The translations under genes were made by a program, and so were the position numbers. Below the pieces are notes generated by a model. The model was not told the origin of the DNA. It saw nothing but the letters and a program-made list of their open reading frames with translations, and did not search any database. Shown piece after piece: positions 1 to 9,200 of a stretch of DNA of 21,444 nt. Numbering within the stretch: the stretch's first letter is position 1; every line of letters begins with the position of its first letter. The DNA lies in NCBI GenBank assembly GCA_003024985.2, contig PXIH01S0000600.1. One strand, 5' to 3'. The DNA comes from Euperipatoides rowelli (lineage: Eukaryota; Onychophora; Udeonychophora; Euonychophora; Peripatopsidae).

Positions 1-1882
1 AATTTTGCTACACAAAACTTGAAAACTGCTATACAATTTTAAACATGTATAGCAGTACTGCTAATCAAAAAAAAAAAAGTAAATTGACCGCTGTTACTGT
101 ATCTGATTTTTTTGCTTTGTCTAATAAATTTTCGAAATTTGGAGCTGTGGATTGAAAATGTTATCTACTGTATATATGGAAGTGCTTAAACATCTGGATA
201 TCCTCTTTTTCCGATTTAAATTCCATTAAAAACAAATTTCATTCCTGATGACAGTGTAAGATAATGTAGATTCATGATTAAGTCGAAATCTATTGGTGGC
301 AAAAATTAAGCCTAGATTACAAATGGTTAATACACATTAATGGTTTTTTTTTTAAACTCTGGTTAGTGTAATGCTATTTTTTGTTGAGTATAGTGATGTG
401 CATATATAATAAATTGTAAAATAATTATATAGCAAATGCTGACCGTGAAATTTTTTGTTGTTAAATTAGTATTTTTGTGGACCACATAATAAAAACGTTG
501 AGACTATATACTAGCATGGTTACATAAGTTACTTTTTAAAATGTCTCTTCCTACAGCCATCTATTTTTTTTTTTTTTTGTGCAACTTTTTCCTTTCATTA
601 TGCAGAATTTACAAAACTTTAAAAATAAAGTCTCTTATTTTTTAGAATAGTACTATAGCCAAGATTTAAAGATTATTTTAAAATGTAGTTTGTAAAAGTT
701 TTGTTCCTATTTGCAATTACAGTATTTTGTAGCTAGTCAACTACAAATATTAGATCTACATCTTAACATTTGTCTTACGTGACTGTGATAGAAATCTTTT
801 TAATGAATTAACTGCTTTTGCAGTCTAATTAAATCAGTAAAAATACAATCTATACTGTAATGATGCAATTTGGCTGATTTCATTATATTTTTATGTTTAT
901 AAGTTTAATTTAAAGTTTAAAATTATTCAGTTTACATAGAGATTTGCTGATTCTAGGACCATTATTTCTTGAAACGACCAAGTGTTTCATTTGTCTAGTT
1001 TAAAGTTTAATTTTATAATAATAATTTCTGTAATTGTCAAATGCATATTTGTTTTTTTTTTTCCCCTTACAAATTTTAAATATCTTCAATGGCATTACGA
1101 ATTAAAAAATGTCAGATTTTTAAAAAAAAAACTCAGATATTAATCCGTGTTGAATGAAGCAGATAATACTTAAGGCAGACTAATTTGTTTAATTATTCAA
1201 ATTTAACCAAACTTTCGGCACATACAGTATATATGTTGCTAAAATGTAATTGTTTATAAAATTTTAGGAGGCTACTAGTTGCCTTGCCATGGAAACAACC
1301 GCCATATTGGTTCTTAGTATAGTCATTTGGCTCCATTTTGTATGGAAAAATTACAGATCATAAAAACTTGTAACAAAGTTTTATCTACTCTTAAATGTCT
1401 ATAGTATGCAATGATATACTGATTTTTAAATTCATTTTTAGCATCAAGAGATAAGTAAACTTTTACAATTTTTGGAATTTAATGTTTACATCATATTAAC
1501 CTTTAATTGTATTTAAATGCTTCAAACTTACTTATTTCATTCTTTGATATATACTTTATCTCTATCCAAAGTTTAATTAAGATCAATATCGAAAGAGCAA
1601 CTTTCAAAATTTGTTAAATTTCAATTCAAACGTGTCATTTTCTACTTAACACAGTAACAAATTACAGAACAAATCTTCCTCTCAAACTTTGAGTGCACTT
1701 TGTTCTACAAGCAATTATTGGGCCAAGAACTACATATTTCAAATACAAAGCATTTCTTTGGTTACATCCTATTTTGATATTTGATTGATTCTGTATGTGT
1801 TATTCAGTATAATAATTGATCATAAGAAAATAGTAAAATTTCTTACAAAAGACTAAATATTGTTTAATTTTTAACTTTTCAG
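1..1882 (+). other. Intron upstream of penultimate ACTL6A-like exon
   Basis: This AT-rich stretch ends in the acceptor ttaacttttcag directly before the exon at 1883. I searched for the preceding exon of the actin-related protein (the segment ending just before SIRLKL) and saw none, so the intron probably extends left of the window. It holds homopolymer A/T runs and several TACTGTA/TACAGTA words. The only compositionally distinct patch is 1266-1350, described separately. No RNA gene or mobile-element termini were recognised. Confidence 0.7.
1276..1314. promoter_or_regulatory. Possible RFX X-box and YY1-like site in intron
   Basis: CTTGCCATGGAAAC (about 1285-1298) differs at one position from the RFX X-box GTTGCCATGGAAAC. 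It is followed a few bases later by CCGCCATATT, which fits the YY1 motif, and further on by a CCATTTTG word. The patch is visibly richer in G+C than the surrounding intron. Motif matches of this length can occur by chance, and no footprint or conservation can be seen here, so a regulatory role is inference only. Confidence 0.22.
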
Positions 1883-1969
1883 AGTATACGGCTCAAGCTT
1901 ATTGCAGCCAACGGAACTATTGAACGAAGATTTGGTTCTTGGATTGGTGGTTCTATTTTAGCTTCATTG
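1883..1969 (+). CDS. ACTL6A: ACTL6A-like penultimate exon
   Basis: This 87-base exon (29 codons, phase 0 at both ends) runs between acceptor ttttcag and donor gtatga. It encodes [16 protein letters not shown] and then the [11 protein letters not shown] actin-fold segment, which is nearly invariant across the family. The phase fits the downstream exon exactly. Confidence 0.95.
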
Positions 1970-2125
1970 GTATGATTTTAGTTAATTAAATTTTGATTAA
2001 TTTATTTATTTCATAAAAATTCATTTGGGATCATTTATATATAGGGTTCATTCCAACAGATGTGGATTTCTAAACAAGAATATGAAGAAGGAGGCAAAAG
2101 TCAAGTAGACCGGAAGTGTCCTTAA
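1883..2125 (+). CDS. ACTL6A: Actin-like protein 6 (BAF53/Bap55), C-terminal end, two exons
   Basis: Two exons, joined at 1969/2045 in phase 0, encode the last 55 residues of a BAF53-family actin-related protein. Diagnostic pieces are [17 protein letters not shown] and [15 protein letters not shown], then the terminal RKCP that marks the ACTL6/Bap55 subfamily and is absent from conventional actin (which ends KCF) and from centractin. In the family this region forms the end of actin subdomain 1, and the protein acts in the nucleus as a core subunit of BAF/PBAF, INO80 and NuA4/TIP60 complexes, paired with actin on the HSA helix. The rest of the gene lies left of the window. A poly(A) signal follows about 50 bases after the stop. 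The neighbour on the right, ZCCHC17, converges on it. Vertebrate ACTL6A and ACTL6B cannot be separated from this fragment; an invertebrate would normally have one gene. Confidence 0.95.
2045..2125 (+). CDS. ACTL6A: ACTL6A-like terminal coding exon
   Basis: This 81-base exon (26 codons plus TAA at 2123-2125) follows a short 75-base intron ending tatatag. It encodes [18 protein letters not shown] followed by SQVDRKCP. The SQV(D/E)RKCP ending resembles insect Bap55 more than the vertebrate QCVERKCP ending, which is one hint about the lineage. Confidence 0.95.
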   Translation, partial: GSFQQMWISKQEYEEGGKSQVDRKCP

Positions 2126-2173
2126 TGCTGATACTTTTCATATTTTTTGTACATTTTTAAAGTATATAATCTT

Positions 2174-2179
2174 AATAAA
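2174..2179 (+). terminator. Poly(A) signal of ACTL6A-like gene
   Basis: The hexamer AATAAA lies about 50 bases after the stop codon and is followed immediately by a T-rich tract (2186-2199). This is the usual arrangement of a cleavage/polyadenylation signal, and implies a short 3' UTR ending near 2195-2210. Confidence 0.75.
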
Positions 2180-2199
2180 TTATTGATTTTTTTTTTTTT

Positions 2200-3500
2200 A
2201 AATATTTTTAAAATTGATTTTATTGATACAACTTTATAACCTAGGCGTGTAATTCACATGATAGTTATTTAATAACAAAGGCAGGAAATTACTAATTGGT
2301 CTAAATCAAATTTTTATTTTATTCCAAAGCAAAATATTTTTAATTAAGATTAACAACTCTAGTAAGACTGTACAAACTCAATTACGGATGTGTTTAACTG
2401 AATATGAGCCATTCATTGCCATTTGAATAAACTGGAAATAAATTTTTGTAGGAGCAGATGAAAGAGATATGAGATTGTGCAAAGTTTAGAAAAATATTCA
2501 CTAGGAAGAACACAAGACTTGAAATATAACAACAGTAAACATATTACAGTATGAAATGTCAAGAGTCAATGAGAACTTAAAAATCCTTTTGAACAAAATA
2601 CAAAATGTAAAAAGAAAAATATTTAAAATATTTCATGTTTCTAGAGTAGTGTTTTTTGAAGGATTCACAACTGTGACTGACTTCAATTATTTGTCACACA
2701 ATGCCAGATAATACTGCCACTGTAATGTAGCTTCCACACGTACAAGTATTTTGGCCAGTCCATATTATAGAATAAAAGGAAAACTTCTCTCAACTGCTGA
2801 TTCACATTGTCTCCAAGCAAACGCTACTATCAGGAAATTCTTGCCGAAACTTGCAACCCCACAGGTAGCCAGCTTTACAAGACACTATGATTATAACTCC
2901 ATTATCGATGACTTTGCCTCCTAGTGACAATTTATTTTATGAATATTGATTTAAATATTTCAAGGTTTTACTTTGTATATATTGACTAGATAGCTAAAGA
3001 TGGGAATCAGAATTTATCTATCAGGTAAGCCTTGAACTCTCTCAAATGATCTCATACCTTCTTCCAAATATTTACCTGCACCATTGCTGTTTCCAATTCA
3101 GAAAAAATGCGGACACCTGTACAAGCCCAATAATATTATGAAAATTATTCTAGCCTTAAAAAAAAATTAAAACAAGTGTTTGTTGAAACTTTAAATATTT
3201 ACAGTACATTTTAATTACCTAAAAACAAAACTTGTTAAATTGTAAATAATCAACAATATGCTATTTATGGACACAAAAATTATTTTATTGGAGAATAATG
3301 TACAAAGAAAATTATTTTCCCCCACCAAAAAAAAAAAATAGCCGCCATAATTACAAGGTTTGAAAACTTGCTTTTGGCAGTTCTATCAAATGGTTTTAAC
3401 TCTTATAAAACAACATAGTGAATGAAATCAGTTTTAAATTATAAAAGTTAAATGTATTTTTTGATGCCATTGGTATAAAAAACAAATATAGGAAAATTGG
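2200..3500. other. Intergenic region, mostly unassigned
   Basis: AT-rich DNA lies between the ACTL6A-like 3' end and the minisatellite. Apart from a less AT-rich patch at about 2640-2935 and a short one at 3060-3130, I see only A/T runs. No tRNA, rRNA or transposon termini were recognised. Confidence 0.5.
2805..2935 (-). pseudogene. Possible sushi/CCP-like coding fragment
   Basis: On the minus strand, starting after a possible acceptor cactag near 2925, an open stretch of about 40 codons contains GGKVIDNG and then VSCKAGYLWG and ends at a TGA near 2810. The V-x-C-K-x-G-Y spacing with later cysteines resembles the middle of a sushi (complement control protein) domain. Against this, the stretch is short, only two or three cysteines are in register, no donor or neighbouring exon is convincing, and a frameshift would be needed to continue. 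It could be a degraded exon, a processed-gene remnant or chance. Confidence 0.2.
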
Positions 3501-3858
3501 ATTAGAATCATTTGAGGTGAACTAATTCTAGCCTCACTCATCAAAATGAGTGTGTAAGTTAAATATTGATCAATTTGAGGTGAGCTACTGTAGTTCCGGC
3601 CTCACTCATTAAAATGGAGTAAGTTAATAATGATGGATTCTAATCATTCGAGGTGAACTAGTTCAAGCCTCACTCATCAAAATGAGTAGGTTAAATTATT
3701 AGATTAGAATTATTCGAGTGAATTACAGTAAATAATGAGATTAGAATCATTTGAGGTGGACTAGTTCAGGCCTTACTCAGCAAAATGAGTAAGTTAAATA
3801 ATGATGGATTTGAATCATTCGAGGTAAACTAGTTTCAGCCTCATTCATCAAAATGAGT
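3501..3858. repeat. Minisatellite, 68-bp period, hairpin-bearing unit
   Basis: About five and a half tandem units share the words (A/C)ATT(T/C)GAGGTGAACTA and CCTCACTCATCAAAATGAGT. The core ACTCATCAAAATGAGT starts at 3536, 3604, 3672, 3775 and 3843. Three spacings are exactly 68 and one is 103, which equals 68 plus a 35-base partial unit around 3715-3745. The core is a perfect 6-bp inverted repeat (ACTCAT/ATGAGT) with a four-base loop in the first and third units, and is degraded by single changes in the others. The last unit ends in ATGAGTCA, an AP-1 consensus. Units differ by several substitutions, so the array is not very recent. Confidence 0.9.
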
Positions 3859-4013
3859 CATTCAGGATTTTCTCTTGACCTGATGTAAACAGATGACCAA
3901 ATAAATTTAGCAATGTTCGACATGCTCTCGTAAACTAAAAGACTACATTAGACTATAGCTTTAAAAATGAATTGCAGTAAATAAGATTTTTTTGATACTT
4001 TAAAATTGACCGC

Positions 4014-4034
4014 CACAATCAGTTGCTGATTGTG
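4014..4034. repeat. Perfect 9-bp hairpin
   Basis: CACAATCAG, loop TTG, CTGATTGTG: a perfect inverted repeat embedded in a small GC-richer patch (4008-4060, with gcttgcgccagccc) in otherwise AT-rich DNA. The stem is too short for a microRNA precursor on its own. It may be the remnant of a transposon terminus. Confidence 0.5.
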
Positions 4035-5195
4035 CTTGCGCCAGCCCTACAGATGAGAAAATTGAGTTATGCTTGACAATTTTAAAAATTTAATCCTGTT
4101 CTTGAGTTTGTGTCCCTAGTTCATAAGAAATTAAGCTTTAAAAAAAAAACCTGAAATATTTCTTTAAAAGTAATATAAAGTAACTAAAATAAATCATGTG
4201 AAAAAATGAAAATTAATATTAGCAATCACATAAATTTAAAAAAGTTGTTCATATATGAGTGAAGAAAATTTCACTAAAAATATACTAGAATTCAACACTA
4301 TTCTACAGATCTCAAAATAATGAAATGGCGATATTCAAAAAAAAAAATTATAAAGTGCACAATAATAAATGTTACCAATTTGGTTGGATTACATCATTAA
4401 TAATAGTTTTTATTATAAGATTTATAAATAAAATTATTAATAATGAAAAATAATCTCATTGTCCAAAAAAAGATATTGAGACTAGTACTAGTAGAGATTA
4501 AATGACATAATAGTGCTTAATGCTAAATTGTAATTTATAATTTTCATCATTGAAATAATTGGAGTTTCATCTTTTAGTTTTATATTTAGGTATTTTTAAA
4601 TTGTTAGCTTCTCATGTTATTCTGCCAGAAGCTTGGAGGTTATTTAAAGTTACTGTAAGTATTGTGGGAGACAAAAAAATGATACAGCAGATTTCGCTAA
4701 GGGAAGATAAATTTAGGACAATTAAATCCGGAGAATAGATATTAAGAATGAGGCAAATATAAAAAAATCTGATAAAAAGTTGGTGCAGTACCCCATATGG
4801 AAGTACAATAATCCAGACTGGGCCTTATGTACTAAGTTATAGACCTGACAGATTTCAGTTTATGATTATTTAATCTATTGTGTTTCGTAAGTGGTTAAAA
4901 AGCATCTAATGCATAGGATAAGACCATGTTTACTTTCTAAGCTGGAAATACTCATTTTATCTAGTACTGTCAATGACAAAAATGCAAATTAATTCATGTG
5001 TCACTTGATTCCTTTTCTTCTGTGTTCTAAAAAACTACATAAAGAAAAGACAAAACTCAAGCATGCTTGATGCAAAAAATGTATCAAATCTCATAAAATC
5101 CCACTCATTATGATGTGCATTAATTTAACCCTTAACTCTCCATTCAATTTAACACTTTTACTGTATATTGATGGAAAAAAAATATATTCATCATA

Positions 5196-5417
5196 CTATG
5201 GAGAATGGATTATCTTGATAGATTTACTGCTATAGTTTAGCATACCTTTTAATTCCCATTTTTTATAAAAGGATAATTTGTGCACCGACCTCAGCATGCT
5301 AATGAATAGGACGACGGACAGTGCTTGCAGCTCAACCCGGAAATGCTTATTTTGAAATTTCAACATTGCATCACTGATAGAAATTTCTTCTTTAATCCGT
5401 GCTCTGAAAATGAGCAT
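5196..5417 (-). CDS. Unassigned 73-codon open frame, doubtful
   Basis: This minus-strand open frame starts with ATG and lies in the least AT-rich part of the intergenic region (5270-5410). It is preceded on its strand by tcattttcag near 5408, which could be an acceptor, so an internal exon cannot be excluded. The product would contain IKEEISISDAMLKFQNKHF followed by a hydrophobic segment (LSVVLFISML). I recognise no family, and the second half (after FYKKW) looks like random AT-rich translation. A chance open frame or a decayed transposon piece is as likely as a gene. Confidence 0.12.
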   Translation of the reverse strand: MLIFRARIKEEISISDAMLKFQNKHFRVELQALSVVLFISMLRSVHKLSFYKKWELKGMLNYSSKSIKIIHSP

Positions 5418-5824
5418 AAATAAGAAAAACTAATAAAGAGAAAAGGATAAACTGATTGAGTTTCTAGTCGAAGTTAACATTTTTAAATTCTCACTTTATA
5501 TTATGCAATCAAAGTATTAAGTTTTTTTTAATATGGGAATAAAATCAGACTTTTGCGTGTTTAGTTGTTTGTAATATCCAAAATGGTTAATCATTTTGTC
5601 TGTATGATAGGCGTCCAATTGTTAATGCTTCAAACTTCCATTTGGTCTGTGTATAATCTGACATCTAATTGACATTTAAAACTTGCGTTCTAAAGTGTTT
5701 TAATTGTTCCCGTCATTTTGTATGGGTTTTTACACTACATTAAATTTAGTATTTAATTATATTAAACTGTTCAAATTAACGGATCGGGTTTTTATATCCA
5801 GTAAGCTCAATACTGTTAGTTCTT

Positions 5825-5846
5825 AATGCTGAGGAAGATCAGCATT
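5825..5846. repeat. Perfect 8-bp hairpin
   Basis: AATGCTGA, six-base loop, TCAGCATT, followed 20 bases later by GAGGTAAGTGAG and a run of purines. The combination resembles the end of an exon with a consensus donor, but no coding frame supports it. Confidence 0.4.
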
Positions 5847-6066
5847 GGATATGATTCTGAGGTAAGTGAGAGGAGGAGAGAAGGTTAGTTGGGATGAGGG
5901 TGGTGAAACAATATTGTTCCTGTCATATTTAAAAAAATGACAGACTTTTACTTTAGTGACTAATAAAATCCGAATTATGATATACTAGAAGAAGAATTGT
6001 AAATTAAATTTCAGATGAAAAATAATTGTATTTTAAGCATAGTATTGGTAAGATATTTTAAATTAT

Positions 6067-6072
6067 TTTATT
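6067..6072 (-). terminator. Poly(A) signal of ZCCHC17
   Basis: TTTATT on the plus strand reads AATAAA on the minus strand, about 96 bases beyond the ZCCHC17 stop codon. An overlapping AATAAAATAATTT context and A/T-rich flanks make this the best candidate. The 3' UTR would be about 110-130 bases. Confidence 0.6.
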
Positions 6073-6167
6073 TTAAAAAGCATGTACAAAAATGACTCAC
6101 CTACTGTAATTTACAATTCATAAGTACAACTCTCTGAAATGAGAAAAATCATCCAATTGGTCTAAAA

Positions 6168-6212
6168 TCATTGATGTTTATGTTTCTTTTTATGTTTCTT
6201 GTGCCTGTGTTC
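6168..6212 (-). CDS. ZCCHC17: ZCCHC17 terminal coding exon
   Basis: Fifteen codons including the TGA stop at 6168-6170, preceded on the minus strand by acceptor ctgtatag. It encodes EHRHKKHKKKHKHQ, matching the KKHKKKHKE type of end seen in vertebrate ZCCHC17. Phase 0 with the previous exon across a 113-base intron. Confidence 0.9.
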   Translation of the reverse strand, partial: EHRHKKHKKKHKHQ

Positions 6213-9200
6213 CTATACAGATAAAGTAATTGTTTTAAAATATAATAATTATAGAGTAGCCTACAGTTTATGTATACAATAAGTTAACAAATATAGATTA
6301 ATAGTTGTAATTTATTTTTTTATACCTTATCTTTAGCAGCATCTTCCTGTGGAGAATTCTGTTTCTTTTTGCCTTTGCTGTGTTTATGTTTTTTCTAAAT
6401 TCATAAAGAAATAAAAAAAAATTAATAAAATACTATCCAGTAAAATGCTAATTTTCAGTACGTCTTTATAATAATGGCTTGTTGCTTTCTCAAGTTATTG
6501 TCTGAAACGTATTTGCTAATTAACAGCTTTGTATTAAATTAAGCACATCATTACTCCTATTAAGCACAGCAGCACATCATTACTGCTATTAAAGGTCAAA
6601 TGTAACGGATTTTTTTAAAAAAAAATTATTATTGATTTTCAAAGATAATTACTATTAAAAAAAATTCCACTGGAAAATAATTTTTTAAAATGCATTAAAA
6701 AAATTTATTTAAAGATAAAATTAAGACTATTGCTATCCTGTCTGAGATTACAATTTGAAGATTCACATTTTTTTGGTTCTGAGATTAATTTGATGACAAA
6801 ATAGCCTCTACAGCTGTTTTCTTTGTAATGATTTAACATGTAAATAGAGGTATTTTCAACTTGTATTAAAGGTCATTTTGATTTTTTAAAAAAAAAACAA
6901 ATTGGACCATAATAGCACAAAGAATGAATTTGATTATGATATTTTACAAGTGTTTAAACATTTAGACCATATGATATCCAGCTTTACGCTGACAAATATA
7001 GCAAATGTTCTAGTTAAGTATAGTAAGCTGTATTTATTTATAGCCTATGATGTCACAAAATATCTCCCCTGGTGTGTAAAGTGGACAATGTTGTTTTAAG
7101 GGGGAGGAGCTTAAGACAATTATTTTAAAAATTGAATTGTAAATAACTTTTTTGTTTTTAATTTTTTTATTTTTTTTTCTGGTGGAAATTTATTTTTAGT
7201 AAAAATCTTTGAAAATCAATAATTAAAAAAAAAATTAAAAAAATCCGTTACATTTGACCTTTAAGCACACCATTACTCCTATTAAGCACATCAATACTCC
7301 TATTAAGCACACCATTATTCCAGAGACATAGCCAGTGCTAACATGAGAAGGAACGAATTAAATTTTACTTTACAAATACAAATACAAATATGACGGACAA
7401 CAACAGACTATAGTCCAGCGAGGTTGTCCCTAGTTTGATAAGCCTTTGTTTTTCTTTAGGTTGGTTGGATGTTTTTTATTATTTCAGATTTAACAATTTA
7501 ATAAATATTTAAAAAAATTCAAAGCATTCCATAAACCAAGACAGTTAACAAATCCTATGTTAGTCGCAGGGTGCCTATACAATTAGAAATAGGCACATCT
7601 GGCGGTCGCTGCAACCCCCTCCCATATGCCACTGTATTCTATTAAGCTGCACAACTACTATTAAGCACTACATAACTTCTATTAAACATCTCATTCCCTT
7701 ATTAAACATTACATTATTCCTATGATGAAAAAAATGATGATTTCACTCTCTTATCACTGAGTACAAATTACCTTTTTTGTGGATTTCTCTAGTGTATTTG
7801 TTTGAGGTATTTCTAAGGTATCACCAGAATCATCTTCAGGTAATAATTCATAAGTCTTTCCTCCAGGAATCTGAAAGCAGTCAAGAGCTAAATGTCCTGA
7901 CAGAAAAGAAGAATACAATTAATATACTGTATGTTGAAGTCATTTAAAATACTGTACATAAGTTACTTAAATTATGGTAATTTGTTTATTTCAAAAGCTA
8001 AATTAACTATGATAAAATAAAATAATCATAAAAGAAAAAATATATTTCTCATATGCAAAATTAGGTAATTCCCAAAAAAATCACAACATAAAAAAGAAAA
8101 ATAAGTATACAATATCTGCTACAGATATATCGCACCTCCGGAAGAACAATGATGTACAGTAACTGTCATATACAGTATGTAATTCTTCAGAAAATCGCAA
8201 TTTTAAAAAAAAAAATGGTTTTATTAATTATAAAAAGACTTGAAGAAATAATATTGGAATAATGAAAGGAGGCTTGAACAGCAAATTTACTCTAGTTTTA
8301 GATGATGTTAGCTGTTTTTTTTTTTAATTTACGAAATATTTTGAACATCTATAGCCTATTAAAGTCAATGCCATACAATTATGTCATTGTTCTAAAAGTT
8401 ATCAAGATTTTATAACTTATGACACAAATTTGAATGTTTATTAATTTTTTTTTAAAAAAAAACTCATTAATAAAAATTACTAAATAGTTATTTTCATTAA
8501 AAAATTAATTATTTTATTTATGTAAATAAAATAATTTTTTAATGAAAATATTTATCACTAACAACAATTAAGAACAAATAATGGAAAAAAAAACTAAAAG
8601 CAGCTACCGAAGTAATCTAGAATATGGTTCATAGGGTTCTTGAATAATTATTAACAATAATTTTTTTTATATAAATAAGCTAATGCAATCCACTGAAAAA
8701 GGATTCATAGATTTTTGGAATAATGTTATTGTCTAATAAATTTTGCAAATCTCTGAAATGTTGTAATTCTGTATGAAATTTAATAAAGATGTATTAATCA
8801 ATAATTGGGGAGGATTATACACATCCTCATTAATACCAAGGGCTAAGTATACTATGTTTCTAGCACGGTTCATTTTGTAGGTAGAAACTTTTTATAGCTG
8901 AAAGACAGAATATTTAAATTGTCATAATTACAGAAAAATTATATATATTTGGTTAAAAAATGTCACACAGAACATTTATGCCACTTTAAGAAAGGAAAAT
9001 TTTAAATCAACAATGACACAATGAATACTTGTTGTTCTACTAGATGTTTACAAGGAAATAATTAAAACATGCAATAACGTCGTTCATCTGAACACATGGT
9101 TGAAAATTGAATGTTTCAACAATGACATGTCTACATTCTAGCGTCTTTTAAAGGTACCGGTACTAAAAATACATCATTGTTTTATTAGAAAGATTTACAA

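Larger units (their letters stand above)
3866..6060. other. Intergenic region before ZCCHC17 3' end
   Basis: About 2.2 kb of AT-rich DNA. It includes a perfect hairpin at 4014-4034, an unassigned minus-strand open frame at 5196-5417, a hairpin at 5825-5846, and a purine-rich stretch (about 5856-5910) that contains GAGGTAAGTGAG, a strong splice-donor look-alike. No recognised gene or complete mobile element was found. Confidence 0.5.

Noticed and set aside
1883-2125. Conventional actin or centractin
   Set aside because: The RKCP ending and [15 protein letters not shown] favour the ACTL6/BAF53 subfamily.
3501-3858. CRISPR-like array
   Set aside because: Units are contiguous with no unique spacers, and the genome is animal.
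4014-4034. MicroRNA precursor
   Set aside because: The stem is only 9 bp with a three-base loop.
5856-5870. GAGGTAAGTGAG as a real splice donor
   Set aside because: No open coding frame or acceptor upstream fits an exon.
6902-7099. 65-codon plus-strand open frame inside the TTAA-flanked element
   Set aside because: No ATG start, AT-rich random composition, no transposase or other family motif.
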